Positions 7,790 to 15,606 of a stretch of DNA of 34,066 nt are shown here, in pieces. The first letter of the stretch is position 1. Each line of letters starts with the position of its first letter. Source of the stretch: JBKJVQ01 sp046717125 (GTDB lineage Bacteria > Pseudomonadota > Alphaproteobacteria > Rhizobiales > Methyloligellaceae); contig JBKJVQ010000255.1 in assembly GCA_046717125.1 (NCBI GenBank), positions 1 through 34,066 of the forward strand. Reading direction: 5' to 3'. A program made the translations under genes and the position numbers. The notes beneath the pieces were generated by a model. It was given only the letters and a program-made list of their open reading frames with translations, searched no databases and was not told where the DNA came from.

Positions 7790-7865
7790 GGGCCCGTAGC
7801 TCAATGGTTAGAGCCGGCGGCTCATAACCGTCTGGTTCCAGGTTCGAGTCCTGGCGGGCCCACCA
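7790..7865 (+). tRNA. tRNA with CAU anticodon, probably tRNA-Ile2 (lysidine-modified)
   Basis: The cloverleaf is complete: acceptor GGGCCCG pairs with CGGGCCC, D-stem GCTC/GAGC, anticodon stem GGCGG/CCGTC around the loop CTCATAA, T-stem CCAGG/CCTGG with TTCGAGT, discriminator A and an encoded CCA. The anticodon is CAT. Base 1 pairs with base 72 and the anticodon stem lacks three G-C pairs in a row, so it is not the initiator. The body (GGTTAGAGC, GGCG-CTCATAA) resembles E. coli ileX more than elongator tRNA-Met, which argues for an isoleucine tRNA whose C34 is converted to lysidine by TilS and which reads AUA. Confidence 0.93.
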
Positions 7866-7894
7866 CTTCGTTTGTTGCGTCCGCGCTCACGCGC

Positions 7895-7966
7895 GAACCG
7901 CGCATCCGCGCGGCGGCGTTATCTGGCCGTCCGCTCCTCCGGCTGAACCGCGCATCCGCGCGGCGG
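7895..7966. repeat. Pair of 22-bp direct repeats, 50-bp period
   Basis: The 22-base unit beginning GAACCGCGCATCC and ending GCGCGGCGG occurs at 7895-7916 and, identically, at 7945-7966. The unit is itself partly palindromic (CCGCGC/GCGCGG). It sits between the tRNA and the end of the TerB-like gene; function unknown. Confidence 0.75.
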
Positions 7967-8008
7967 CTTGTCGTCCCGTACTCCGGGCGGAAGGCAGTGT
8001 TCGGACGA

Positions 8009-8422
8009 TCAGTCCCGCGACTCCGCCGCCATCTCGGTAGCGAGCTCCTCCAGGACTGCGCTCATATGCACTTCGTCGATGCGGAGCGCGTTGGCGATCT
8101 CGAGCAGTCGCTTGCGTTCTTCGGCCGCGATGCGTTCGTCGGCAAGCAGCACGCGGTACGCGGCACGCAGAATCAGCTCCTTGGTGGCGATTGGCAGGGA
8201 CGCCGAGGCTGCGGAGAGTTCGCGCGTTATAGGCGTGCCCGTGCGGCGGCGGCGCTCGCAGGCCTCGCCGATCTCCGCTTCGCCGATCGTGTTTCCCGTA
8301 GCGTCGCCAAAGACACGCGCGATTGTCGCGATCTCCGCAGCGCTCAGTTCCTGATCGGCGTTCGCGATCGCCACCATCGCATCGAGGATCAAGCGACGCT
8401 CGTTGCTGCCGGTCATCGTCAT
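8009..8422 (-). CDS. TerB-like (DjlA/TerB superfamily) protein
   Basis: This is a 137-residue all-alpha protein of the TerB/DjlA-N type. The visible pattern is LILDAMVAIANADQELSAAEIATIARVFGD, given here in parts: a first helix LILDAMVAIANAD, then a second, similar segment ILRAAYRVLLADERIAAEERKRLL. This is the repeated hydrophobic helix followed by an acidic turn (ADQELS, ADERIA) that characterises TerB domains, which may bind metal. The start at 8422 overlaps the stop of the arsH-type gene by ATGA, so the two are probably co-translated. Biochemical role unknown; the link to tellurite in the name is historical. Confidence 0.75.
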   Translation of the reverse strand: MTMTGSNERRLILDAMVAIANADQELSAAEIATIARVFGDATGNTIGEAEIGEACERRRRTGTPITRELSAASASLPIATKELILRAAYRVLLADERIAAEERKRLLEIANALRIDEVHMSAVLEELATEMAAESRD

Positions 8423-9180
8423 TTCGTTCGTCCTATCCTGGGCACCTGTGTCTTCCGCTCATGCTCCATCGCCTTCGCGGCGAGGGTCTCGGCTATTCGC
8501 TCCGCAGACTCCTTCCGTTCGCTGTATCGGTTCGTCAGGTATTCGCTCCGGTCGCGCACGAGAAGGGTGAATTTCACAAGTTCCTCCATCACGTCGACGA
8601 CGCGGTCGTAATAGGCCGATGGCCGCATACGGCCAGTCTCGTCGAATTGCTCGAACACGCGCGGGACGGAAGACTGGTTCGGGATCGTCACCATGCGCAT
8701 CCAGCGGCCGAGCATGCGCATCGCATTGACTGTATTGTAGGACTGCGAGCCGCCGCAAACCTGCATCAGCGCCAGCGTGCGCCCCTGTGTCGGGCGGACG
8801 CCGCCGGTTTCGAGCGGGAGCCAGTCGACCTGGCTCTTCAGCACTCCCGAGACCGTGCCGTGACGCTCGGGGCTGCACCAGACCTGCCCCTCGGACCAGA
8901 ACGACAGTTCGCGCAATTCGGCGACCTTGCCATGGCTCGCCGGCCCGCCGTCCGGTAGCGGAAGCCCGGCCGGATTGAATATTCGCGTTTCCGCGCCCAG
9001 CATATCGAGGATGCGCCGCGCCTCGAACGTCAGGAACCGGCTGTAGGACCGCTCGCGCAGCGACCCGTAGAGCAGGAGGATGCGCGGGGCGTGCGTCGAG
9101 ACGCGTGAAGGCGCGAGCGTGTCCTGCGTCGGCACATCGAGATGCGCGAGGTCGAGGCTGGGCAACGCGTCGTCGGTCAT
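8419..9180 (-). CDS. arsH: ArsH-type NADPH-dependent FMN reductase
   Basis: ArsH is a flavodoxin-like NADPH:FMN oxidoreductase that oxidises trivalent organoarsenicals and reduces quinones or metals in the cytosol. The 253-residue protein matches the family over its length: PRILLLYGSLRERSYSRFLT (FMN phosphate loop), WSEGQVWCSPERHG, LPLETGGVRPTQGRTLALM, CGGSQSYNTVN, LGRWMRMVTIPNQSS and SAYYDRVVDVMEELVKFTLL. The ATG at 9180 gives the usual N-terminus (MTDDALPSLD); an upstream GTG at 9225 is possible but adds non-family residues, and neither start has a strong ribosome binding site. There is no arsenate reductase, arsenite pump or classical arsR beside it, so it is an orphan coupled to a TerB-like gene. 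Confidence 0.93.
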   Translation of the reverse strand: MTDDALPSLDLAHLDVPTQDTLAPSRVSTHAPRILLLYGSLRERSYSRFLTFEARRILDMLGAETRIFNPAGLPLPDGGPASHGKVAELRELSFWSEGQVWCSPERHGTVSGVLKSQVDWLPLETGGVRPTQGRTLALMQVCGGSQSYNTVNAMRMLGRWMRMVTIPNQSSVPRVFEQFDETGRMRPSAYYDRVVDVMEELVKFTLLVRDRSEYLTNRYSERKESAERIAETLAAKAMEHERKTQVPRIGRTK

Positions 9181-9296
9181 TTGCGGGGCACATCGGTTGG
9201 CGCGGCAGTGTTCCACGTCTGCCACGGACTGGCCAGCGGCGGCAATTCCGGCTTGTTTAGCTTTCGCGTCGCCGGAACGCGCGCTAAAGGCTGGCG

Positions 9297-10331
9297 ATGC
9301 TGCGCATTTTGTATTTGGCCGACGATCGGCCGGGGCATTACCACCTCTCCGAAGGCGTGATCGCCGCGCTATCGCGCCTGACTCCGGTCGAGGTCGAGCG
9401 GCGCGAGGTGACGCGCCGCTGGTTGATCCCGTCGCGCTTGACGCGGCAGGCGCTGGACTGGCGCACCATGTCGCCGGCCTTGCTGCTGAAGTTGTTCTAC
9501 CGGGCGGACTGGCGGCATCTGCCGGTGACCGACCTCGTCGTGTCGGCGGGAGGCGATACGCTGGGCGCCAATGTGCTGGCGGCGCGCGCGCTTCGAGCCG
9601 AGAACGTATTCTGCGGATCGCTGCGCAGCGCGAACCCTGCGGATTTCTCCGCCGTCGTCTCGTCCTATCAGCGTCATGCCGGACTGCCCCGGCACATCAT
9701 CGCGCTCAAGCCCTCGGGCATCGAGCACGCCGCGCTCGGTCGGCCTGCCGTTGTGCCGGTTTATGGTGCGGACAATCCGCCGGCGCGGGCGGCGTTTCTG
9801 ATCGGCGGCGATTCCGGCGAGTTCCGCTATCGGCGCGAGGAGTGGGAGGCGCTGTTTGGTTTCGCGAAGGCAGTCTCGGACATTTGGGGTACGCGCTGGC
9901 TGATCTCGACGTCGCGGCGGTCGGGCGACGTTGTCGGCGACATGGCGGCGTCCTTCACGCGCGAGAGCGGCGTGGTCGATGAGTTCTTGGATTACCGCAG
10001 TGCGGGGCCCAGCACGCTGCCCGGCCTGTTCGCGCGATCCGACATTGTCGTCTGCACCGAGGACTCCAGCACCATGATTTCGGAGTCTATTTCGGCCCGG
10101 CTGCCGACCATCGGCGTCGGCCCTGCGTCGCGCGATTTGACATCGGACGAATCCGAGTACCGCGAATTCATGCACGCCCAGCACTGGCTGGCCTCGATAC
10201 CGATTGCGCAGCTTTCGCCAGAGGCGCTGGACGCCGCGCTGGCGCGTATCACACCTCTCGACCGCGACCCGCTCGACCGGCTCGCTGCCGACCTCGCGGC
10301 GCAGCTGCCGGGGCTGCTCGGCAATCGTTGA
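9297..10331 (+). CDS. ELM1/GtrOC1-family putative nucleoside-diphosphate-sugar epimerase-like protein
   Basis: This is a 344-residue protein of the ELM1 family (formerly DUF1022), related to plant mitochondrial fission factor ELM1 and resembling GT-B glycosyltransferases. Visible marks are the opening ILYLADDRPGHYHLSEGV, TDLVVSAGGDTLGANV, AFLIGGDSGEFRY, RWLISTSRRSG and DIVVCTEDSSTMISES, the last two corresponding to the conserved C-terminal donor-like site. No signal peptide or membrane helix is seen. The ATG at 9297 has AAAGG about 7 bases upstream. It lies about 90 bases before ettA on the same strand and divergently from arsH. In bacteria the role is not established. Confidence 0.82.
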   Translation: MLRILYLADDRPGHYHLSEGVIAALSRLTPVEVERREVTRRWLIPSRLTRQALDWRTMSPALLLKLFYRADWRHLPVTDLVVSAGGDTLGANVLAARALRAENVFCGSLRSANPADFSAVVSSYQRHAGLPRHIIALKPSGIEHAALGRPAVVPVYGADNPPARAAFLIGGDSGEFRYRREEWEALFGFAKAVSDIWGTRWLISTSRRSGDVVGDMAASFTRESGVVDEFLDYRSAGPSTLPGLFARSDIVVCTEDSSTMISESISARLPTIGVGPASRDLTSDESEYREFMHAQHWLASIPIAQLSPEALDAALARITPLDRDPLDRLAADLAAQLPGLLGNR

Positions 10332-10423
10332 TCTCGGTTCCAGGTGTGATCGCGCGCTGGATTTCGGGCGCGCCGATCTGTAGACAGGCCGCTTCCTGAA
10401 ATTTCCCTCCCGCAAGGATACCA

Positions 10424-12082
10424 ATGGCCAGCCCGCAATACGTTTATGTCATGTCGAAACTGTCCAAGACCTATCCCGGCGGGAAGCAGGTCCTGAAGGA
10501 CATCACGCTCGCGTTCCTGCCGGGCGCGAAGATCGGCGTCGTGGGGCTGAACGGCGCGGGCAAGTCGACGCTGCTCAAGGTCATGGCCGGGGAGCAGACC
10601 GAATTTCTCGGCGAGGCCTGGGCGGCCGACGGCGTGAAGGTCGGTTTCCTGCCGCAGGAGCCGCAGCTCGATCCGTCCAAGGACGTCATGGGCAACGTCA
10701 TGGAGGGCGTCGCGGCGCAGAAAGCCAAGCTTGATCGCTACAACGAACTCGCCATGAACTATTCCGACGAGACCGCCGACGAGATGGCGACGCTGCAGGA
10801 CGAGATCGACTCCGCCAATCTCTGGGATCTCGATACGCAGGTGGAGCAGGCGATGGACGCCTTGCGCTGCCCGCCGGGCGACGCTGAGGTCGAGATGCTC
10901 TCCGGCGGTGAAAAGCGGCGCGTGGCGCTCTGCAAGCTGCTGCTCGACAAGCCGGATATCTTGCTGCTCGATGAGCCGACCAACCATCTCGATGCCGAGA
11001 CGACGGCTTGGCTTGAGCACTATCTGCGCGACTATCCCGGCACGATCGTGATGGTCACCCACGACCGCTACTTCCTCGACAACATCACCGAATGGACGCT
11101 CGAGCTCGATCGCGGGCAGGGCGTTCCTTACAAAGGCAATTATTCGTCCTGGCTCGAACGGAAGGCCAAGCGGCTGGAGGTCGAGGGCAAGCAGGACGAG
11201 GCCAAGCAGAAGACGATGCTGCGCGAGCTCGAATGGATCAAGGCGAGCCCGAAGGCGCGGCAGGCCAAATCCAAGGCGCGGCTCAAGGCCTATGAGCAGA
11301 TGGCCAACGATGCGGGGCGCGAGCAGAACGGCAAGGCGCAGATCCAGATTCCGCCGGGCCCGCGGCTCGGCGATGTCGTGATCGAGGTCGACGATCTGAA
11401 GAAGGGTTTTGGCGATCGGCTGCTGATCGACGATCTCTCGTTTAAGCTGCCGCCGGGCGGCATTGTCGGCGTGATCGGGCCGAACGGCGCGGGCAAGACG
11501 ACGCTGTTCCGCATGATCGTGGGGCAGGAGGGCCCGGACGACGGCGCGATCCGCGTCGGCGATACGGTCAAGCTCGGCTATGTCGACCAGTCGCGCGATA
11601 CGCTGGACGCCAAGAAGTCAGTCTGGGAGGAGGTTTCGGGCGGACTCGATCAGCTCATGATCGGCAAGCGCGAGGTGCCGTCACGCGCCTATGTCGGCTG
11701 GTTCAACTTCAAGGGCGCGGACCAGCAACGCAAAGTGGGGCAACTGTCCGGCGGCGAGCGCAACCGCGTGCATCTCGCCAAGATGCTGAAGACCGGCGCG
11801 AACCTGATCCTGCTCGACGAGCCGACCAACGATCTCGACACCGAGACTCTGTCCTCGCTCGAAGCGGCGCTGGAGGATTTTCCCGGCTGCGCCGTCATCA
11901 TCAGCCATGATCGCTTCTTCCTCGACCGGATCGCGACGCACATCCTCGCCTTCGAAGGCGACAGCCACGTCGAGTGGTTCGAAGGAAATTTCGAAGCCTA
12001 TGAGGAAGACAAGAAGCGCCGCCTCGGCGAGGATTCGATCCTGCCGAGCCGCATCAAGTACAAGAAGTTCGCCCGGGCTTGA
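10424..12082 (+). CDS. ettA: EttA, ABC-F translational throttle ATPase
   Basis: EttA binds the ribosomal E site and gates entry into the elongation cycle according to the ATP/ADP ratio. The 552-residue protein has two ABC domains: Walker A GLNGAGKS near residue 42, signature LSGGEKRRV and DEPTNHLD in the first, then GPNGAGKT near 352, LSGGERNRV and DEPTNDLD in the second. Between them lies the charged P-site tRNA interaction linker (YKGNYSSWLERKAKR, LRELEWIKASPKARQ, KARLKAYEQM). There are no membrane segments. The start is fixed by AAGGA about 6 bases before the ATG. It is convergent with the exported methyltransferase gene, with a palindromic repeat between them. Confidence 0.96.
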   Translation: MASPQYVYVMSKLSKTYPGGKQVLKDITLAFLPGAKIGVVGLNGAGKSTLLKVMAGEQTEFLGEAWAADGVKVGFLPQEPQLDPSKDVMGNVMEGVAAQKAKLDRYNELAMNYSDETADEMATLQDEIDSANLWDLDTQVEQAMDALRCPPGDAEVEMLSGGEKRRVALCKLLLDKPDILLLDEPTNHLDAETTAWLEHYLRDYPGTIVMVTHDRYFLDNITEWTLELDRGQGVPYKGNYSSWLERKAKRLEVEGKQDEAKQKTMLRELEWIKASPKARQAKSKARLKAYEQMANDAGREQNGKAQIQIPPGPRLGDVVIEVDDLKKGFGDRLLIDDLSFKLPPGGIVGVIGPNGAGKTTLFRMIVGQEGPDDGAIRVGDTVKLGYVDQSRDTLDAKKSVWEEVSGGLDQLMIGKREVPSRAYVGWFNFKGADQQRKVGQLSGGERNRVHLAKMLKTGANLILLDEPTNDLDTETLSSLEAALEDFPGCAVIISHDRFFLDRIATHILAFEGDSHVEWFEGNFEAYEEDKKRRLGEDSILPSRIKYKKFARA

Positions 12083-12110
12083 GGGGCCACGTTATCGCCG
12101 CAAGAGCATC

Positions 12111-12203
12111 GTCATGCCCGGCCTCCGTGCCGGGTATCCACGGCTACACGCGCAAAAATCTTGCGAAGCCGTGGATGGCCGGGACAAGCCCGGCCATAAC
12201 GAC
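12111..12203. repeat. Palindromic REP-like intergenic element
   Basis: A 93-base element between convergent genes. Inner arms ATCCACGGCT and AGCCGTGGAT are perfect, and the outer GTCATGCCCGGCC and GGCCGGG...GCCCGGCCATAACGAC parts pair to give further stems. Elements of this type are common in rhizobial genomes. It could act as a two-way transcription stop, though it has no T-tract. Confidence 0.8.
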
Positions 12204-12239
12204 GGTATGCTCCGTGCGCAGATGACAGAGTGGGGAACT

Positions 12240-13073
12240 CTAACTCGCCGGCTTGACGAATTTCAGCGTCATGCGGTCGCTCTCGCCGATCGCCGCATAT
12301 TTCTCGCGATCATTTTCACCCAGGCGATATGAGGGCGGCAATGTCCAGACGCCGTTCGGATAATCCTTCGTGTCCTTCGGATTGGCATTGATCTCGGATT
12401 TTTCAGCCAGCTTGAATCCAGCCTTCTCGGCGAGCGCGATCACCGTCGCTTCGTTGACGTAGCCGGAGCGGGCGGTCGGGTCCTGCGGCACGTCGGGATC
12501 GCCACGGTGCTCGACGACGCCCAGCGTGCCGCCCGGCTTGAGCGCCTTGAACATCGCCGCGAACACATCGTTCTCGGTGGAGTCGCCCAACCAGTTATGC
12601 ACGCTGCGGAAGGTGAGCACGAGATCGGCCGAGCCCGCCGGCGCAATGTCAGCGCCTTTCGCCATCTTCGTGCGCTTCACAGCGCCGTAAAGATCGGGCG
12701 CGGCTTTCACCATTGCATCAAAGGCGGCGAGCGATTTCCGGACTGGCTCGTAATCCGTATTGCCGGGATGCTCGGCGGCATAGAACGTGCCGTTATCCTT
12801 GAGATAGGGCGCGAGAATTTCAGTGTACCAGCCCCGGCCCGGATAGATCTCCACGACCGTCATGTCCGGTTTCAGGCCGAAGAACTGCAGCGTCTCGACA
12901 GGGTGGCGGTATTTGTCCCGCGCCTTGTTGTCCGCCGAGCGGTGGCCGCCCTCAACGGCGGCTTTCAGTCGGCTGTCGTGGTCGGCGTCCTGCGCCTGAG
13001 CGGACGGAAAGGCATGCAGCATCAGTCCGAGCGTCAGCAATGCGCAGATGGAATTGGTGCGTAGTGAGATCAT
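12240..13073 (-). CDS. Exported class I SAM-dependent methyltransferase-like protein
   Basis: This 277-residue protein combines a signal peptide with a methyltransferase fold. The ATG at 13073 has GGGGA 5 bases upstream. Residues 1-28 form a signal sequence (LLTLGLMLHAFPSAQAQD). The fold has motif I TVVEIYPGRGWYTEIL, an unusual form of the SAM-binding GxGxG loop, motif II in ADLVLTFRSVHNWL, and LKPGGTLGVVEHRGDP. It fits the COG4798-type group of predicted exported methyltransferases. SAM is not known to be plentiful in the periplasm, so either the protein binds another ligand or the signal is not used as expected. An upstream in-frame stretch lacks family character. Confidence 0.82.
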   Translation of the reverse strand: MISLRTNSICALLTLGLMLHAFPSAQAQDADHDSRLKAAVEGGHRSADNKARDKYRHPVETLQFFGLKPDMTVVEIYPGRGWYTEILAPYLKDNGTFYAAEHPGNTDYEPVRKSLAAFDAMVKAAPDLYGAVKRTKMAKGADIAPAGSADLVLTFRSVHNWLGDSTENDVFAAMFKALKPGGTLGVVEHRGDPDVPQDPTARSGYVNEATVIALAEKAGFKLAEKSEINANPKDTKDYPNGVWTLPPSYRLGENDREKYAAIGESDRMTLKFVKPAS

Positions 13074-13165
13074 ATCGTCCCCAATGTTCGCGATATCTTC
13101 CGCTCGTGGCGGCATGAAGCTTAGGGACGATGTGGGGACGCGTGGCGCCGTGCGCCACCCCGGGT

Positions 13166-14425
13166 CTAGATGAGGGCCATCAACATGGGCAGATCGTTTG
13201 AGGCCGCCACGCCCGAGCCGAAAAATGGCGTGATCGCGCGGCGAATGCTCTCGGGCAGGTTCTGGAAGCCCTGTTTGGCGAATCGCCGCAGACCCTTCTT
13301 CATCATTTCCGCATAAAGCCGGCCCGGCATGGTCATGCCATGCGCGTAACTGCCCACTGTTACGGCGCGATCCGTGAGCGACATCTTGTAATCGTCTGCC
13401 GGAGCAAGGAGATCGTAGGTGCGGATGCCGTCCTCGATGCAGTGCGCTATCGTGTCCTCGCACTGAAGCGTGCCCGCGCCGCAACGTTCGAACTCGGGAT
13501 TGAATGCGCCGACGTGAGCGACGTGACGGCCTTTACAGCGGAAACCGATTTCCACGGCCGCAATTGCATTGCCCGCGCGCAGGACGCTGACGCAACAGCC
13601 TGCGCTCCCACTGGCGTCCGAGGATATACCCATGAAAAAGCGCTGAAGCCGTTCGTCGGCGAATGCAGCGGATGCGATGCCCCGCCGGGAGAGCCACGCC
13701 TTCTTGAAGACAAGCGCATCGGCCACGGCAGACTGCGCTTCCGGGCCTGCGTCCAACATGCGGAAGTCCACCGTTCCAGCGGCTCCCAGCAACCTGCGTT
13801 GACGCCGTCGCTCACGACGTTCCTTCGAGCTCAGCCGCGCCGCGAACTCTTCCGGACACTGATAGGTCTCAAGATCGATGAAAGGCGCCTGCGTCGCGTT
13901 GTGGAGACGGAATCTCTTTGCTTCGAGCAGGCCAGAAACGACCGAGTCCGACCGGATCTTGCGCAGCACGATCGCATCCAAATCGGGCGTGCCGATGAGG
14001 TGAGCCCATGACTCGAGCAGCCAGTTATCCCGGTCCCGATGTTGCTCGATCAGGACATCGCCGTACTGGCTGGCGGGCAATCCCATCCATGTCAGCGTTG
14101 CGATGCCCATCCGGCGACGCAGGACAAGCGGCCAGATGGTTACGATCCGCCCTTCGCAGCGCCCGACAAGAATGTGGGGCTGAAGCACGGGTGCATCGTT
14201 GAGATAGTGGTCGGACCAATGCGCCAGCCAATCGAACTGCTGGAAAATCTGCGAGCCTGCACCGGCTCGCGCGAATAGGGCGCGCCACTCGCTCTGAAGT
14301 GCGTGAAGCTCTGCGATCGACGTTGCGACCGAGAACGTAATGGATCGCGCAGCAGGCTTCGCGAAGGGTGCATGCATCACCGTGTCGTGGCTGTCGCGGC
14401 TGAGGATGTCGGGGGAGCTGCGCAT
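13166..14425 (-). CDS. GNAT-family acetyltransferase, CelD/BcsL type
   Basis: This 419-residue protein belongs to the CelD/BcsL-like acyltransferases (COG5653), often found near exopolysaccharide genes. Recognisable parts are LQSEWRALFARAG with FQQFDWLAHW, the middle LSSKERRERRRQRRLLG, and the C-terminal GNAT core VSVLRAGNAIAAVEIGFRCKG, HVGAFNPEFERCGAGTLQ, IRTYDLLAPADDYKMSLTD, of which each run is a fragment. The start could be 14425 or the in-frame ATG at 14377; neither has a clear ribosome binding site. No polysaccharide operon is nearby, so the substrate is unknown. It is transcribed away from the methionine regulator gene. Confidence 0.8.
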   Translation of the reverse strand: MRSSPDILSRDSHDTVMHAPFAKPAARSITFSVATSIAELHALQSEWRALFARAGAGSQIFQQFDWLAHWSDHYLNDAPVLQPHILVGRCEGRIVTIWPLVLRRRMGIATLTWMGLPASQYGDVLIEQHRDRDNWLLESWAHLIGTPDLDAIVLRKIRSDSVVSGLLEAKRFRLHNATQAPFIDLETYQCPEEFAARLSSKERRERRRQRRLLGAAGTVDFRMLDAGPEAQSAVADALVFKKAWLSRRGIASAAFADERLQRFFMGISSDASGSAGCCVSVLRAGNAIAAVEIGFRCKGRHVAHVGAFNPEFERCGAGTLQCEDTIAHCIEDGIRTYDLLAPADDYKMSLTDRAVTVGSYAHGMTMPGRLYAEMMKKGLRRFAKQGFQNLPESIRRAITPFFGSGVAASNDLPMLMALI

Positions 14426-14563
14426 GATTGAGGTACGTTCCGGTTGAATGGCCGGAATTTTACAGGCTGCGGTTTAATCAAAGGCAAAGACGCCGGCCGG
14501 CTTATGGGGCTCGCCCTGACCAGCAAACAGCGTAAACCGCGCTTGCCAACGCCTGCTTCAACG

Positions 14564-14581
14564 TATAAAGATATGTTTATA
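14564..14581 (+). promoter_or_regulatory. Candidate operator of the methionine-cycle operon
   Basis: TATAAAGATATGTTTATA is an 18-bp near-perfect palindrome (one mismatched pair, G opposite G). It stands out as AT-rich in a GC-rich region and ends 17 bases before the proposed start of the ArsR-type regulator gene. ArsR-family dimers bind such symmetrical sites, and SahR-type methionine-cycle regulators use AT-rich dyads, so autoregulation of the whole operon through this site is likely by inference. Confidence 0.65.
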
Positions 14582-14598
14582 TGATTGGAGGCATGACG

Positions 14599-15606
14599 GT
14601 GACATTGCCCACGTCTTCTGCGTTGACGGTGTTGCGTGCTGCGGGGGAAAGTACGCGGCTGCGGTTGCTCGCGCTTCTCGCCGAAGGCGAACTCAACGTC
14701 TCCGAGATCACGCAAATTCTCGCGCAGAGCCAGCCCCGCATCAGCCGGCACCTCAAATTGCTCACAGAATCGGGGCTGGTAGAGCGCTATCGCGAGGGGA
14801 GTTGGGTGTTTCTGCGCCTTGCGGATTCCGGACCTGAGGCCGACCTCCTCAAATCGATCATCGCAGGGGTGGATCGCGCCGATCCCGTGCTGGCGCGGGA
14901 TCGCGCGCGTGCAGACGCCGTCGCCAAAGCGCGGGTTGAGGCTGCGCATGCCTATTTCCGAACTTATGCTGGCGACTGGGACCGCATCCGCAGTTTGCAT
15001 CTCGACGAGTTGCGTGTGGAGGAGGAAATCCTCGCTGCGCTCGGACCTGGTCCATTCGATCTGTTCGTCGATTTTGGCACCGGCACCGGCCGCATGCTCG
15101 AACTCGTCGCACCACGGATCAAACGCGGGGTGGGCATCGATATCAGCCCGGAAATGCTTGCCTACGCGCGCGCCAAGCTCGACCGGCCGCATCTGCGGCA
15201 CTGTCAGGCGCGGCAGGGCGATCTCAACGCGACGCAGTTCCCGGACGGCTCCGCAGATGTCGTGCTCCTGCACCAGGTACTTCACTTCCTGGACGATCCG
15301 GCTGGCGCGGTTCAAGAGGCGGCGCGCGTGCTGGCGCCCGGCGGGCGTCTCCTGATCGTAGATTTCGCGCCCCATGAGCTCGAATTTCTGCGCAACGATT
15401 TTGCGCATCGGCGGCTAGGCTTCGAGGCGGCGCAGGTCGACCAGTTCATTGCCGATGCCGGCCTCTATGGGGCGGGGTTGCGTAAATTGCCGCCGGCGCT
15501 GGGCCATGACGGAGAAGACAAGCTGACGGTACTGATCTGGTCTGCGGACAAGCCTGAGCAGGCTGGGAAAACGGCGCGCCAGGCGCGTGAGAGGGAGCTC
15601 GCATGA
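14599..15606 (+). CDS. ArsR-family regulator fused to a SAM-dependent methyltransferase domain (SahR-like)
   Basis: This is a two-domain regulator that probably senses a methionine-cycle metabolite. Residues about 1-85 are an ArsR winged helix (STRLRLLALLAEGELNVSEI, QPRISRHLKLLTESGLVERY). The usual metal-binding ELCVCDL is here ELNVSEI with no cysteines, so it is not a metal sensor of the classic kind. Residues about 150-300 are a class I methyltransferase fold (VDFGTGTGRMLELV, GIDISPEMLAYARAKL, DVVLLHQVLHFLDDP, LAPGGRLLIVDFAPHE), well placed to bind SAM or SAH. GGAGG at 14587-14591 sits 7 bases before the GTG at 14599 but only 1 base before the ATG at 14593, so I prefer the GTG. The stop overlaps metF by ATGA. 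The analogy to SahR regulators is inferred. Confidence 0.88.
   Translation: MTLPTSSALTVLRAAGESTRLRLLALLAEGELNVSEITQILAQSQPRISRHLKLLTESGLVERYREGSWVFLRLADSGPEADLLKSIIAGVDRADPVLARDRARADAVAKARVEAAHAYFRTYAGDWDRIRSLHLDELRVEEEILAALGPGPFDLFVDFGTGTGRMLELVAPRIKRGVGIDISPEMLAYARAKLDRPHLRHCQARQGDLNATQFPDGSADVVLLHQVLHFLDDPAGAVQEAARVLAPGGRLLIVDFAPHELEFLRNDFAHRRLGFEAAQVDQFIADAGLYGAGLRKLPPALGHDGEDKLTVLIWSADKPEQAGKTARQARERELA

Noticed and set aside
7790..7865. Initiator tRNA-fMet
   Set aside because: The 1-72 pair is intact (G-C) and the anticodon stem lacks the three consecutive G-C pairs of initiators.
7895..7966. CRISPR array
   Set aside because: There are only two GC-rich copies, with a single 28-base spacer and no cas genes in the window.
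7740..8010. Integration site of a mobile element at the tRNA
   Set aside because: No integrase and no second copy of the tRNA 3' end are seen nearby; only a short pair of direct repeats.
14426..14598. SAM or SAH riboswitch, or cobalamin riboswitch, before the metF-metH operon
   Set aside because: The leader is too short and I see none of the conserved cores; a protein operator explains the control better.
14599..15606. Arsenic- or metal-sensing ArsR that might go with the arsH gene
   Set aside because: The metal-binding cysteines of the ELCVCDL motif are absent, a methyltransferase domain is fused, and the coupling is to metF, 5 kb from arsH.
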